Below are positions 39,184 through 50,399 of a stretch of 64,000 bases of DNA, in pieces; the stretch's first letter is position 1, and every line of letters begins with the position of its first letter. The stretch is from Salinarimonas rosea DSM 21201. GTDB lineage: Bacteria > Pseudomonadota > Alphaproteobacteria > Rhizobiales > Beijerinckiaceae. The stretch lies in assembly GCF_000429045.1 (NCBI RefSeq), contig NZ_AUBC01000001.1:127744-191743 (forward strand), given 5' to 3'. The notes below the pieces were generated by a model. It worked only from the letters and a program-made list of their open reading frames with translations. It did no database searches and was not told the origin of the DNA. The translations under genes were made by a program, and so were the position numbers.

Positions 39184-39890
39184 ATGAACGGCCCCTCCAC
39201 CAGCGCCCCCTCGACGAGAGCCCCCGGCCTCGTCAAGATCTGCGGCCTCAGCACGCCCGAGACGCTGGATGCGGCGCTCGCGGCGGGTGCCGACATGGTC
39301 GGGCTCGTGCATTTCGCCCGCTCCCCCCGGCACGTCGAGATCGACGCGGCCGTGGCGCTCGCCGAGCGGGCGCGCGGGCGCGCGCAGGTGGTGGCACTGG
39401 TGGTCGATCCGCAGGACGACCTCCTCGCCGCGCTCGCCGTGCGGGTGCGTCCCGATCTCCTCCAGCTCCACGGCAGCGAGACGCCCGAGCGCGTCGCCGC
39501 CATCCGCGAGCGCTTCGGCGTGCCCGTGATGAAGGCGATCGGCATCGCGGAGGAGGCCGATCTCGCCCGCGTGGCGCCCTACGCCGCCGTGTGCGACCGC
39601 CTGCTCTTCGACGCCAAGCCGCCCAAGGACCCCTCCGCGCTGCCCGGCGGCAACGGGCTCGCCTTCGACTGGCGGCTCGTCGCCGCGCTCGACCCCGGCC
39701 GGCCGTCCATGCTGTCGGGGGGGCTGACGGCGCACAATGTCGGCGCGGCGATCGCCGCGACGGGCCTGCGCGCCGTCGACGTCTCCTCCGGCGTCGAGAC
39801 CGCGCCGGGGCTCAAGGACCCCATCGCCATCGCGGCCTTCACGGCCGCCGCCCGCGCCGCCTGGCGCGCACAGGACGAGGCAGGAACGCC

Positions 39891-39894
<4 letters not shown>
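39184..39894 (+). CDS. trpF: Phosphoribosylanthranilate isomerase
   Basis: 236 residues from ATG 39184. TIM-barrel enzyme that converts N-(5-phosphoribosyl)anthranilate to CdRP in tryptophan synthesis. The catalytic cysteine is in [10 protein letters not shown], and the catalytic aspartate in RLLFDAK. Phosphate-binding loops are [11 protein letters not shown] and AVDVSSGVE. Its stop overlaps the trpB start (GTGA). Confidence 0.96.
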
Positions 39895-41132
<1,238 letters not shown>

Positions 41133-41178
41133 TCGCCGCCCTCGCCGAGCCTGCCCGCCGCCCATCGGAACAGACGCC

Positions 41179-42012
41179 ATGACCGCCCGCATCGACGCCC
41201 GCTTCGCCAAGGCCCGCGCGGAGGGCCGCGCCGCCCTCGTCACCTACGTCATGGCCGGCGATCCCGACCCGGAGACCTCGCTCGACGTTCTGCGCGCCCT
41301 GCCGAAGGCCGGGGCCGACATCGTCGAGCTGGGGCTGCCCTTCACCGACCCGATGGCCGACGGCCCGGCGATCCAGGCGGCGGGCCTGCGGGCGCTGAAG
41401 GCCGGCCAGACCACCGCGAAGACGCTCGATCTCGTGCGCCGCTTCCGGGCGGAGGACGCGGACACCCCGGTCATCCTGATGGGCTACTTCAACCCGATCT
41501 ACCAGTACGGCGTGCCGCGCTTCCTCGCCGACGCGAAGGCGGCCGGCGTCGACGGCATGATCGTGGTCGACCTGCCGCCGGAGGAGGACGCCGAGCTCTG
41601 CCTGCCCGCCCTCGAGGCCGGCCTCGCCTTCATCCGCCTCGCGACGCCCACGACCGACGACAGGCGCCTGCCGGCGGTGCTCGCGAACACGGCGGGCTTC
41701 GTCTACTACGTCTCGATCACCGGCATCACCGGCGCGGCGACGCCGGACTTCGGCAAGGTCGCGAGCGCGGTCGGCCGGATCAAGCGCCACACCGACCTCC
41801 CCGTCGTCGTCGGGTTCGGGGTGAAGACCGGCGCGCACGCCGCCGCGATCGCCGAGGGCGCCGACGGCGTCGTCGTCGGCTCCGCGCTGGTCGCGACGCT
41901 CGAGGCGAGCCTCCAGGACGGCGCGGCGACCGCCGAGACCGTGCAGGGTGTCGCCCGGCTCGTCCGCGAGCTGGCGGAGGGTGTGCGCAGCGCTGCGAAG
42001 ACGCCGGGGTAA
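41179..42012 (+). CDS. trpA: Tryptophan synthase alpha chain
   Basis: 277 residues. TIM barrel that cleaves indole-3-glycerol phosphate. Catalytic glutamate in [15 protein letters not shown], catalytic aspartate in [14 protein letters not shown], and phosphate-binding [14 protein letters not shown] and [10 protein letters not shown]. Third gene of trpFBA. Confidence 0.97.
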   Translation: MTARIDARFAKARAEGRAALVTYVMAGDPDPETSLDVLRALPKAGADIVELGLPFTDPMADGPAIQAAGLRALKAGQTTAKTLDLVRRFRAEDADTPVILMGYFNPIYQYGVPRFLADAKAAGVDGMIVVDLPPEEDAELCLPALEAGLAFIRLATPTTDDRRLPAVLANTAGFVYYVSITGITGAATPDFGKVASAVGRIKRHTDLPVVVGFGVKTGAHAAAIAEGADGVVVGSALVATLEASLQDGAATAETVQGVARLVRELAEGVRSAAKTPG

Positions 42013-42025
42013 GGCGCACCCACCG

Positions 42026-42763
42026 TCATCCCACGATCCACGCCACCACCACGGGCGCCGCGAAGGCGGTCACGAGTCCGTTGAGCGCCATCGCCAGCCC
42101 CGCGAACGTGCCCGCCACCGGGTTCACCTGCAGCGCGCGGGCGGTGCCGATGCCGTGGGCGGCGAGGCCCACCGCGAAGCCGCGGGCGCGCCAGTCCTTC
42201 ACGCGGAGCAGGTTCAGCGTCGGCGTCACCAACGCCGCGCCGGTGATGCCGGTGGCGATGACGAGGACCGCCGTGAGCTCCGGCACGCCGCCGATCTCGC
42301 GGGCGACGCCCATGGCGATCGGCGCCGTCACGGACTTCGGCGCGAGCGACGCGACGAGCGCGCTGTCGAGGCCGACCGCGAGCGCGAGCCCGACCGCGCT
42401 CGCGATCCCCACCACCGCGCCGACCATCAGCGCGACGACGAGCGGCAGGAGGTTCGCGCGGATCTCGGCGCGGTGGCGCACGATCGGGATCGCCAGCGCC
42501 ACCGTGGCGGGGCCGAGCAGCACGTGCACGAACTGCGCGCCCTCGAAATAGGTCTCGTAAGACGTTCCCGTGGCGATCAGCACCGCGCCGAGGACGACGA
42601 TGGCGACGAGCACCGGGTTGACGAAGGAGTTGCGGCCAGACCACGCCGAGAGCCGGTCCGCGCCGAGATAGACCGACAGCGTCAGCGCGAGCCAGAACAG
42701 CGGCGAGGTCGCGAGGTAGACCCAGAACTCCGCGGCCGCCTCGGGAACGGGCGCGGGGCTCAT
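42026..42763 (-). CDS. LrgB/CidB-family inner membrane protein
   Basis: 245 residues from ATG 42763. Multiple membrane helices with the LrgB signatures FVNPVLVAIV, LGPATVALAIPIV, LAPKSVTAPIAMGVA and GLAAHGIGTARAL. Partner of the LrgA-like protein, coupled by ATGA. Such pairs modulate murein hydrolase export or transport small metabolites (pyruvate, glycolate in some species). Which applies here is unknown. Confidence 0.9.
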   Translation of the reverse strand: MSPAPVPEAAAEFWVYLATSPLFWLALTLSVYLGADRLSAWSGRNSFVNPVLVAIVVLGAVLIATGTSYETYFEGAQFVHVLLGPATVALAIPIVRHRAEIRANLLPLVVALMVGAVVGIASAVGLALAVGLDSALVASLAPKSVTAPIAMGVAREIGGVPELTAVLVIATGITGAALVTPTLNLLRVKDWRARGFAVGLAAHGIGTARALQVNPVAGTFAGLAMALNGLVTAFAAPVVVAWIVG

Positions 42764-43113
42764 CGCCCTCCCTCCTTCGCCGGCCGCGCCAGGAGCGCGA
42801 AGACGCCCGCCGTGACCGCCATCGTCACCAGCGTCGAGACGACGAGCACCGCGACGAGCCCCAGGAGCTCGGCCCGCAGCAGGTCGAGATGCTGCAGCAC
42901 GCCGACGCCCGCCGGCACGAACAAGAGGCTCAGATGCCGCAGCAGCGCGTCCGCCGTCGGCTCGACGGCGCGCAGCAGCGCGGGAAACGCGATCGCCAGC
43001 AGCGCCAGCGCCGCCAGCCCGACCACGGGCCCCGGCGTCGGCAGCCCGGCGAGCCGCGCCGCCGCCTCCCCGGCGAACTGGAACAGGACGATGAGGACGA
43101 ATCCGTGCAGCAT
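42760..43113 (-). CDS. CidA/LrgA-family holin-like protein
   Basis: 117 residues from ATG 43113 with about four membrane helices. Family landmarks: FVLIVLFQFAGEAAARLAGLP, LPTPGPVVGLAALAL, and LLFVPAGVGVLQHLDLL. First gene of the lrgA-lrgB pair, with a four-base overlap to lrgB. No LytSR two-component genes are nearby. Confidence 0.9.
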   Translation of the reverse strand: MLHGFVLIVLFQFAGEAAARLAGLPTPGPVVGLAALALLAIAFPALLRAVEPTADALLRHLSLLFVPAGVGVLQHLDLLRAELLGLVAVLVVSTLVTMAVTAGVFALLARPAKEGGR

Positions 43114-43206
43114 GGGCGCCTCCGTGAGGGGCGGCCATGAGAGCACGGCGGGCGGGCGTCTGTCCCCTGCCGCTGTCCCCTGGCGCCCGGACCTCTCGCC
43201 CACCGG

Positions 43207-43337
43207 CTTCCTCCCCGCAGGCGAGGACGGAGGCTAAAAGGCCGGAGGGTGGGAAGGGCGGCGGGCCGGCGCGATCGCACGGCGCACGGCCCCACCGCCC
43301 GCTTCGAGGCGCGGACTCCTCCCCTGCGGGGAGGACG
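43207..43337 (+). repeat. Composite palindromic repeat, family B copy 3
   Basis: Left half with CTTCCTCCCCGCAGG, GGACGGAGG, GGCCGGAGGGTGGG; right half GGCCCCACCGCCCGC then ACTCCTCCCC and GGGGAGGAC. The central ~24 bases differ from the other copies. It fills the lrgA-rppH gap. Confidence 0.75.
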
Positions 43338-43341
43338 CGGC

Positions 43342-43845
43342 TCAAGGGGCAGCGAAGCGCGCGAAGTCCGCCACCACGCGCTCGTAGACCGCGCGCTTGA
43401 AGGGGATGATCAGCTCCGGCAGGCGCTCCAGCCGCTCCCAGCGCCAGGCCTCGAACTCGGGCTTGTGGCCGGCGGGGCTGGCGATGTCGATCTCGCTGTC
43501 GTCCCCCTCGAAGCGGAAGGCGAACCAGCGCTGCGTCTGGCCGCGCCACTTGCCCTTCCAGGCCTGGGCGGCGACCGTGCCGGGGAGGTCGTAGGCGTAC
43601 CAGTCCGCGGCCTCGCCGACGAGGCTCGCGCTGGTGACGTTCGTCTCCTCCCGGAGCTCGCGCCGCGCCGCCGCGAGCGGGTCCTCGCCCGGGTCGATGC
43701 CGCCCTGGGGCATCTGCCAGACGTAGGGTCCGTCGACGTGCTCGGGGCCCGACTCGGGCAGGCGCTTGCCGACGAAGACGAGGCCGTCGCGATTGAAGAG
43801 CGCGACCCCGACGCAGGGGCGGTAGGGCGGCAGATCGTCGGTCAT
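43342..43845 (-). CDS. rppH: RNA pyrophosphohydrolase (Nudix)
   Basis: 167 residues from ATG 43845, with GGAG eight bases upstream; a GTG at 43869 in frame is the alternative. The Nudix box is [20 protein letters not shown] (GX5EX7REUXEEXGU type). The first segment [21 protein letters not shown] and the tail [21 protein letters not shown] are typical of RppH/InvA-type enzymes, which remove pyrophosphate from mRNA 5' ends or cleave dinucleoside polyphosphates. It follows the polysaccharide deacetylase gene with a 16-base gap. Confidence 0.94.
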   Translation of the reverse strand: MTDDLPPYRPCVGVALFNRDGLVFVGKRLPESGPEHVDGPYVWQMPQGGIDPGEDPLAAARRELREETNVTSASLVGEAADWYAYDLPGTVAAQAWKGKWRGQTQRWFAFRFEGDDSEIDIASPAGHKPEFEAWRWERLERLPELIIPFKRAVYERVVADFARFAAP

Positions 43846-43861
43846 CCGGGTCTCCGGTGTC

Positions 43862-45121
43862 TCAGCCACCCGGCGTCGCCAGCGCGGCGGAGACCGGCAC
43901 GAGCCGGACGCCGCGCTGCTCCGCCTGCGCGGCCCAGGCCGCGATGCGGTCGACCGTCATCGGCAGCGCGCTCGCCGTCGCCACCGCGATGCCGCGCTCG
44001 CGGGCGAGGCGCTCGAGCCGGGAGAGCTCGGCGTCGATCCGGTCGGGATCGGGCACCGTGTCCAGCACGACGTCGCCGACGGCAACCGGCAGCCCGGCAT
44101 CGGCGGCGAGCGCCGGCGCGCGGCTGCGCGAGGATGTGCCGTCGTCGACATAGGCGAGCCCGCGCCCGCCGATCTCGGCGAGGATCGGCTGGAGGCTCGC
44201 GGCGTCGCCGGTGAGCTTCGCGCCCATGAAGTTGACGACGCCGACATAGCCGGTGAACCGGCCCATCACCCAGTGCAGCCGGTCGCGGTTGTCCTCGACG
44301 GAGGCCTCGGTCGTGAGCGTGTGCGGGCCGGGGTCGCTGCGGGGATAGTCGAAGGGCTCCATCGGCACCTGGAGGAAGACCTCGTGCCCGTCCTCCCGGG
44401 CCCGCGAGACGTGCCGGTCGAGATCGCCGCCGTAGGGGGCGAAGGCGAGGCTCACGTCCGGCGGCAGCCGATCGACGGCGCGGGTCGTGCCGGACTGGCT
44501 GATGCCGAGCCCGGTGACCAGGATGGCGACGCGGGCGCTCTCCGAGAGGCTCATCGGCGTCGGCGGCCGGGCGTAGACCCGCGCCGGCATCGCCCCGTCC
44601 TCCCCCACCCGCGGGAGGAGACCGTAGCGGGTGCGCTCGACGAGACGCTGGTCGGGCGCGGGCGCGAGCCCGCCGGACGGCGCCGCCCCCGCCGGGGCGG
44701 GAGGGGTCCCCTCCCCCGGCGGAACCTGGATGATCAGAGCGCCGGGCTCGGCCGCCCCGCCGGGACGCGTCACGGACACGCCGGACGCCCGCTCGATCTC
44801 GGCGGCGCTGGTGCCCGCACCCGCTCCGCGCGCGGACATGTCCTGGATGAGGGCGAGGCCGCTCTGCGGCGCGGTCCCGCCCGCCGGATCGACCGGCATG
44901 GGCGCCGCGCCCGGCGCGCCCTCTCGGATCTCGACGACCACCTGCGGGTCCCCCCCGGACGGGTCGTCGACGAGGGCGAGGTAGCCGCCGATCAGCGCCG
45001 CGAGCGTCATCGCCCCGCCGGAGGCGATCCGCCCGAGCGGCAGGCGCGCCAAGAGCGATGGCCGGCGCTCCTCGCGCTCGGTGCCGAGCGGTGTCGTCAG
45101 GTCGTCGGACGCACTGGACAC
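43862..45121 (-). CDS. Divergent polysaccharide deacetylase family protein (YibQ/DUF610)
   Basis: 419 residues from GTG 45121, with GGAG nine bases upstream. An N-terminal membrane anchor ([17 protein letters not shown], residues ~36-52) precedes a long Pro/Gly/Ala linker. The C-terminal domain (~200-415) has [47 protein letters not shown] and [10 protein letters not shown], matching the divergent deacetylases. The family lacks several catalytic residues of true NodB deacetylases. Operon position between ctpA and rppH is usual for alphaproteobacteria and suggests a cell-envelope role. Confidence 0.88.
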   Translation of the reverse strand: MSSASDDLTTPLGTEREERRPSLLARLPLGRIASGGAMTLAALIGGYLALVDDPSGGDPQVVVEIREGAPGAAPMPVDPAGGTAPQSGLALIQDMSARGAGAGTSAAEIERASGVSVTRPGGAAEPGALIIQVPPGEGTPPAPAGAAPSGGLAPAPDQRLVERTRYGLLPRVGEDGAMPARVYARPPTPMSLSESARVAILVTGLGISQSGTTRAVDRLPPDVSLAFAPYGGDLDRHVSRAREDGHEVFLQVPMEPFDYPRSDPGPHTLTTEASVEDNRDRLHWVMGRFTGYVGVVNFMGAKLTGDAASLQPILAEIGGRGLAYVDDGTSSRSRAPALAADAGLPVAVGDVVLDTVPDPDRIDAELSRLERLARERGIAVATASALPMTVDRIAAWAAQAEQRGVRLVPVSAALATPGG

Positions 45122-45279
45122 GTACCCCGTCTCCGATCCTCGTCGCCGATGCTCGTCTGCGGTCCCGTCCGCGGCGCCTGCGGGCCGAATCGCGCGACGG
45201 CCCGCCTCCAATGTCGAGCATCGGAGGCGGGCCGTCGAGTGCCTGGTTCGGTGCCGAGCCGCGGGGCTTCGGTACGGCC

Positions 45280-46602
45280 TCAGTTCGGGACCGTCTCGGC
45301 CTGTGGCGCGCGGGCGGCGGAATCGACCCGCTCGCCGCGCAGGAGCGCGAGGGCGGCGGCGATCTGCACGTCGTCGGCCGGATCCGGCGGCACGTAGGCG
45401 GAGGACGCGGTGCGCTCCTCGTCGTCGTTGGCGAGGTGGCCGCGCAGGCCGGCCTCGCCCTCGACCGTGTCGCGCCCCTGGAGTTCCTCGGGCACGTCCG
45501 GCAGGACGATGATGTTCGGCTCGATGCCGCGCGCCTGGATCGAGGTGCCGCTCGGCGTGTAGTAGCGCGCCGTGGTCAGGCGCAGGGCGCCCGAGCCGCC
45601 CAGCGGGATGATCGTCTGCACGGAGCCCTTGCCGAAGGAGCGGGTGCCGAGCACCGTCGCGCGCTCGAGGTCCTGCAGCGCGCCGGCGACGATCTCCGAG
45701 GCCGAGGCCGAGCCGCCGTTGATGAGAACCACCACCGGCTTGCCGTCGGTCAGGTCCCCGGAGCGGGCGTTGAAGCGCTGCGTCTCCGCCGCGTTGCGGC
45801 CGCGCGTCGAGACGATCTCGCCGCCGTCGAGGAAGGCATCGGACACGTCGATCGCCTGGTCGAGCAGGCCGCCCGGGTTGTTGCGCAGGTCGAGCACGAA
45901 TCCCTTGAGCCGCTCCTCGCCGATCTCGTCGGTCAGCTCGGCGATGGCGCGCTCGAGGTTCGGGGAGGTCTGCTCGTTGAACTGGGTGATGCGCACGTAG
46001 CCGATGTCGTCCTCGACGCGCCAGCGCACCGGACGGACGCGAATCACGTCGCGGGTGATCGACACCTCGATCGGCGCGGCGCCGCCGCCGCGCCGGATGC
46101 GCAGCTCCACCGCGGAGTTGACGGGACCGCGCATGCGGTCCACCGCCTGGTTCAGCGTGAGGCCCTGGACCTCCTCGCCGTCGATGTGGGTGATCAGGTC
46201 GTTGGCGAGCACGCCCGCCTTGGCGGCCGGCGTGTCCTCGATCGGACTCACCACCTTGACGAGCCCGTCCTCCATCGTGACCTCGATGCCGAGCCCGCCG
46301 AACTCGCCGCGGGTCTGCACCTGCATGTCGCGGAAGCTCTTGGGGTCGAGATAGCTCGAATGCGGGTCGAGGGAGGTCAGCATGCCGTTGATGGCCGCCT
46401 CGACCAGCGCGGCGTCCTCGGGCGCCTCCACGTAGTCGGTGCGGACCTTCTCGAAGACGTCGCCGAACAGGCTGAGCTGGCGATAGGTCTCCGCGGAGGC
46501 GGCGATCGCGCTCGAGCCCGGGAGCAGCTGCGGCTGCGAGACCACGGTCGCCGCGCCGGCGCCCATGGCCGCGCCGATCATCAGAAGTGAAAGCTTGCGC
46601 AT
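45280..46602 (-). CDS. ctpA: S41-family C-terminal processing peptidase
   Basis: 440 residues from ATG 46602. A signal anchor (LLMIGAAMGAGAATVV) is followed by a PDZ domain (about residues 88-170, RGEFGGLGIEVTMEDGLVKV...PAAKAGV) and the S41 protease with the Ser/Lys dyad: Ser in NGGSASASEIVAGAL, Lys in TRSFGKGSVQT. It trims periplasmic proteins such as lipoproteins or murein hydrolases. The start overlaps the envC-like stop by one base (TAATG), which couples the two. Confidence 0.95.
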   Translation of the reverse strand: MRKLSLLMIGAAMGAGAATVVSQPQLLPGSSAIAASAETYRQLSLFGDVFEKVRTDYVEAPEDAALVEAAINGMLTSLDPHSSYLDPKSFRDMQVQTRGEFGGLGIEVTMEDGLVKVVSPIEDTPAAKAGVLANDLITHIDGEEVQGLTLNQAVDRMRGPVNSAVELRIRRGGGAAPIEVSITRDVIRVRPVRWRVEDDIGYVRITQFNEQTSPNLERAIAELTDEIGEERLKGFVLDLRNNPGGLLDQAIDVSDAFLDGGEIVSTRGRNAAETQRFNARSGDLTDGKPVVVLINGGSASASEIVAGALQDLERATVLGTRSFGKGSVQTIIPLGGSGALRLTTARYYTPSGTSIQARGIEPNIIVLPDVPEELQGRDTVEGEAGLRGHLANDDEERTASSAYVPPDPADDVQIAAALALLRGERVDSAARAPQAETVPN

Positions 46603-48005
46603 TATCCGCGAACCTCTTCGCCTTCGGTTTCCTGCCACCAGGGAGACGGATCGATCGACCCGCCGTCTTTCTTGAACTCGACGTACAGAACCGGGTCCGT
46701 CGTCTCCAGCGCGCCGGCGGCCGGCGAGAGCGCGGCCGTCGCGCCCATCGTCCCGATCGGCTCGCCCGCCAGCACGAACTGCCCGACCTCCACCGTGATC
46801 GTCTCCATGCCCGCGAGCAAGAGATAGTAGCCCTCGCCCGCGTTGATGATCAAGAGACGCTCGAACGAGCGGAACGGCCCGGCGAAGGCCACCCACCCGT
46901 CCGCAGGCGCAGTGACGATCTCACCCGGTCGTGTCGAAAGTGAGATTCCCCGGGTGCGCCCGCCATAGCCGTCGGGTGCGCCGAATGCGCGCAGCGTGTC
47001 CCCCGCGACGGGGCGCGGCAGCAGGCCGCGCGCCTCGTCGAAGGGCAGCGCCGGCGCGAGCCGGGCAGGGTCGCGGAAGGCGGCTTCCTCGAAGCGCGCG
47101 CGGGTGCGCGCGACCCGTGCCTCGCCCGCCGCCCGCGCCGCCGCGGCCGCGTCGCGGGCGGCGGCGATCTCGCGCTCCATGCCGGCAATCAGGTCTTCGA
47201 GAGTGGCCGCCCGCTCGGCGAGCCCCGCCGTGCGGGCGCGCTCGGCCGCGGCGTTCTCGCGCGCTGCGGCGAGCCGCGCCTGGCGCGCCTCGACGAGGGC
47301 GGTCAGCCGCGTGCGCTCGGCGGCGAGCGCCTCGAGCTCGGCGGCGAGCGTCGCACGGTCGGTCGCGATGGCCTCGCGCAGGCGCACCAGCTCCGCGAGG
47401 TCGGCTGCGAGCGCCTCCGTCTCGGCGCGCAGCTCGGGGACGACCGAGCCGAGCAGCATCGAGGTGCGCACGGCGGCGAGGATGTCCTCGGGCCGCACCA
47501 GCACCGCGGGCGGAGGCCGGCGGCCCATGCGCTGGAGCGCGGCGAGCACCTCGACGACGACGTCGCGCCGGCTCTCCAGCGAGCGGCGGATCGCGGCTTC
47601 CGAGCCCAGCAGCACGGAGAGCCGCTCCTCGAGCTCGCCGGCGCGGCCCTCGAGGCCGCGGATGCGGGCCGTCGTGTCGATCAGCGCCTGGGCGAGGCGC
47701 GCGCGGTCCTCGCCGAGGCGCGCGATCTCCTCCTCGAGCGCCCGGCGCTGCGAGGCCGCTCCGTCGAGGGCCGAGCGCAGCGCCTCGAGCTCGGCCGCCC
47801 GCGCGTCGCGCTCGGCCTGCGTCTCGTCGGCCCGGATCTCGAGCGCACCGGGATCGACGGCGGGCGCCTCCGCGGGCGGCTCCACGGGATCCTGGGCACG
47901 AGAGCCTCCCGCGCAGAGCACGAGCGCGAGCGCGAGAGAGCCGACCCGGAGCGTCGGGCGGCGTGTCTTGCCGATGGCGCGCACCGCGCCTTCGCGCGTG
48001 GTCAT
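46602..48005 (-). CDS. EnvC-like murein hydrolase activator (LytM/M23 fold with coiled coil)
   Basis: 467 residues. A signal peptide ends near ALVLCAGGSRAQ. A long coiled coil (about 55-300) rich in Glu/Arg/Ala is followed by a degenerate LytM domain (about 330-460: LPRPVAGDTLRAFGAPDG, TAPADGWVAFAGPFRSFERLLI, GYYLLLAGMETITVEVGQFV). The HxH-type zinc ligands of active M23 peptidases are missing, as in EnvC, so it should activate amidases rather than cut murein. Flanked by ctpA and rlmH; the ATG overlaps the rlmH stop (ATGA). Confidence 0.93.
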   Translation of the reverse strand: MTTREGAVRAIGKTRRPTLRVGSLALALVLCAGGSRAQDPVEPPAEAPAVDPGALEIRADETQAERDARAAELEALRSALDGAASQRRALEEEIARLGEDRARLAQALIDTTARIRGLEGRAGELEERLSVLLGSEAAIRRSLESRRDVVVEVLAALQRMGRRPPPAVLVRPEDILAAVRTSMLLGSVVPELRAETEALAADLAELVRLREAIATDRATLAAELEALAAERTRLTALVEARQARLAAARENAAAERARTAGLAERAATLEDLIAGMEREIAAARDAAAAARAAGEARVARTRARFEEAAFRDPARLAPALPFDEARGLLPRPVAGDTLRAFGAPDGYGGRTRGISLSTRPGEIVTAPADGWVAFAGPFRSFERLLIINAGEGYYLLLAGMETITVEVGQFVLAGEPIGTMGATAALSPAAGALETTDPVLYVEFKKDGGSIDPSPWWQETEGEEVRG

Positions 48006-48490
48006 CTATCGCCCCCGCGATGGTACGGATGGCCGGAGAGGATGGTCAGCGCCCGGTAGATCTGCTCGGCGACGAGGCCGCGCACGATCTGGTGGGGAAT
48101 GGTGAGGGCCCCGAACGAGAGCACGAGGTCCGCCCGCGCGCGGATCGTCTCGTCGAGACCGTCGGGCCCGCCGACGACGAAGGTCGCGGCCGGGCGTCCC
48201 GCGCCGCGCCAGCCGCCGAGGCGGTCGGCGAAGCCGGGGCTGTCCAGCGTGCGACCACGCTCGTCGAGCACGACGAGCGCTCCGTCGGGGAGGCGCGCGG
48301 CGAGCGCGGACGCCTCCTCGGCGCGCCGATCGGCATCGCGCCGCGCGCGCGACTCGGGCAGCTCGGAGACCTCCGGTCCCGAGAGCCCGAGCGGGCGGGC
48401 GAGCGCGCGGGCGCGCTCGACGTAGCGGTCCGCGAGCGCGCGCTCGGGGCCGGCCTTGAGCCGGCCGATCGCGACGATCGCGAGCCGCAC
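48002..48490 (-). CDS. rlmH: 23S rRNA (pseudouridine1915-N3)-methyltransferase
   Basis: 162 residues, SPOUT-fold enzyme that methylates pseudouridine 1915 of 23S rRNA. Key segments: VAIGRLKAGPERALADRY, LVVLDERGR, FVVGGPDGL (SAM knot), and VLSFGALTIPHQIVRGLVAE with QIYRALTILSGHPYHR. It sits between rsfS and the envC-like gene. Confidence 0.96.
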   Translation of the reverse strand: MRLAIVAIGRLKAGPERALADRYVERARALARPLGLSGPEVSELPESRARRDADRRAEEASALAARLPDGALVVLDERGRTLDSPGFADRLGGWRGAGRPAATFVVGGPDGLDETIRARADLVLSFGALTIPHQIVRGLVAEQIYRALTILSGHPYHRGGDR

Positions 48491-48496
48491 CTCCGC

Positions 48497-48916
48497 TCAG
48501 CCGTCGATGCGCTCGGCCGGCCGATCCGCGCCCCACATCTTCTCGAGATTGTAGAAGGAGCGGACCTCGGGGCGGAACACGTGCACGATCACGTCGCCGG
48601 CGTCGATCAGCACCCAGTCGCACGCGGGCATGCCTTCGACACGCGGGGTGCCGAGGCGATTGTCCTTGAGCGTCTGGATGATGCGGTCGGCGATCGCGTT
48701 CACGTGGCGATCCGAGCGGCCCGTGGCCACGAGCATCGTGTCGGCAACGGACGTCTTGCCGACGAGATCGATCTCGACGATGTCCTCGGCCTTCATGTCG
48801 TCGAGACACGTGCGGGCCACGGACAGGATTTCCCCGTCGGCCGAGGCGGAAGCCTCGGGACGGGCGGGAAGCGGCGCGGTTTCCGCTTCGCGCGGAGACA
48901 CTTGAGCCAGCGTCAT
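48497..48916 (-). CDS. rsfS: Ribosomal silencing factor RsfS
   Basis: 139 residues from ATG 48916. The RsfS domain (about 35-130) reads DIVEIDLVGKTSVADTMLVA, GRSDRHVNAIADRIIQTLK, and DWVLIDAGDVIVHVFRPEVR. RsfS binds L14 and blocks subunit joining in starved cells. Six bases before rlmH, the classical rsfS-rlmH pair. Confidence 0.95.
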   Translation of the reverse strand: MTLAQVSPREAETAPLPARPEASASADGEILSVARTCLDDMKAEDIVEIDLVGKTSVADTMLVATGRSDRHVNAIADRIIQTLKDNRLGTPRVEGMPACDWVLIDAGDVIVHVFRPEVRSFYNLEKMWGADRPAERIDG

Positions 48917-49255
48917 GTCCTCTCTGCGTTCACGACGGCAGGAATTGCCGACGCCCCCAAGATGCGCCTCCGGGCCCCGGATTTCAACGGCGATCTCGCG
49001 GCGTTCGGGTCCCGCCATATATAATGAGTCGATCCGCTCGTCCCACGCCCGGCACGGAGCGCCGTGCGGGGCGTGTCTCCGGCGCGTCGATGGGGCGTTG
49101 ACGCGGGAGCCGTGCGCGACTATACACCCGGCTTCACGGGCGCGCGCCGGTTCCGCGGCGGGCCGCCCATGGGTTCCTGAGACATCAGCCGATCCCTGCT
49201 GCGCGGGCCGCGACGGCCTCGCCGATCGGCGCATCCGAACGGGGTTCTACAAGCC

Positions 49256-49534
49256 ATGGCCAATACGCCCTCGGCCAAGAAGATGACGCGCAAGATCGCC
49301 CGTCGCACGGCGGTCAATCGCATGCGTCGCTCGCGCATGCGCACCTTCATCCGCAAGGTCGAGGAGGCCCTCGGCGCAGGTGACGCCACCGGCGCGCGCA
49401 CCGCCTTCACCGTGGCGGAGCCGATCATCATGCGTTCCGCCCAGAAGGGCGTCACGCACAAGAACACGGCCGCCCGCAAGGTGTCGCGCCTCGCCAAGCG
49501 CGTGAAGGCGCTGGAGGCCGGCGCGAGCGCCTGA
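49256..49534 (+). CDS. rpsT: 30S ribosomal protein S20
   Basis: 92 residues, three long basic helices: [37 protein letters not shown] and [23 protein letters not shown] 49256 fits the family start MANT. It stands alone before the dnaA gap and has an intrinsic terminator at 49610-49641. Confidence 0.97.
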   Translation: MANTPSAKKMTRKIARRTAVNRMRRSRMRTFIRKVEEALGAGDATGARTAFTVAEPIIMRSAQKGVTHKNTAARKVSRLAKRVKALEAGASA

Positions 49535-50399
49535 CCGGCATCTCCGCCGGCGCGCGAGCGCCGGCTGCCCCGGCCCCGGTCGCCCCCGACCTTCGACGGA
49601 AATGCCCGAAAGCCCGGCCCTCGCGCCGGGCTTCGCCTTTTCGTGCACGGAATACGCGTCCTTGCGACGACTTGGCGAGAATTCGTGCGCGACTGAAGAC
49701 ATCCGGACACGCAGCGCGGTCGATTTCCGAGTTGAACGCAGTTCTTCTAACGTTCTGCTTGACTCCCGTGCGCGAATTCCGGGTGGAAACCTTGGAGACC
49801 GCCCGTTCGAGCGCGCAGATAAACGCTTTAAGCGTCAACACCTTAGGGGGCAAAGCACGGGAGGCCTCGGAATCGAGACGACCCGGAGGCGACAGCGGCG
49901 CCCCGATACAATGCGTGCGACGCGCCCCGAATCGGCAGCGCGGGCGCCGCCATCCTCAACAAAAGGTAAAGAGGCACAGCGACTTATCGGCCCGGGACCG
50001 GGTCTGCGGGGACCCGTCGAGCCGCCCGCGTCGCACGAGCCGACTCCTTTCTGTTGCGCCCCCGGGGGGGGCTGTGTAAGGTCTCAGGACTTCGGGGGCT
50101 CCCCGAAGTAACTCTTCAGAAATCCAAGGTTAAGCCTCAGGAGCGGGGGGTCGCGCGGTGTCTATCGTCGGCAAAGATACAAAAAAGCGCCTGATGATGA
50201 CGCTGGCCCAGACCTCGAACGACGCCCTGTAGCACGACCTGGACGACATCCAACATCACTAAGACTTTCGGTGCCCCGGATCCTTTCGGGGCAGTGCGGC
50301 GGTTTTCCGCCGCACGGTACGGCAATTACTGGACGGGGCGGGCGGTGTCGGCTTGCGGCGGCGGTCGACGTGCCCGAGGCGCGGATGAGGAGGGCTGAG
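49535..50399. other. Gene-free gap between rpsT and dnaA (865 bases)
   Basis: Begins with the rpsT terminator and is notably richer in A/T than neighbours. It has GANTC sites at 49761, 49870, 49929 and 50042. I find no DnaA box close to TTATNCACA and no AT-rich 13-mer array, so this does not look like oriC. It probably holds dnaA promoters and leader. Open frames across it resemble no protein. Confidence 0.6.
49610..49641 (+). terminator. Rho-independent terminator of rpsT
   Basis: AAGCCCGGC (49610-49618) pairs with GCCGGGCTT (49625-49633) around CCTCGC, and TTTT follows at 49638-49641 after four bases. It lies 75 bases past the rpsT stop. Confidence 0.88.

Noticed and set aside
49829-49847. 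CtrA box before dnaA (TTAA-N-TTAG)
   Set aside because: The spacing is 11 bases instead of 7 and the second half is imperfect.
49535-50399. Origin of replication beside dnaA
   Set aside because: No cluster of DnaA boxes and no AT-rich unwinding repeats were found; in many alphaproteobacteria oriC is near hemE rather than dnaA.
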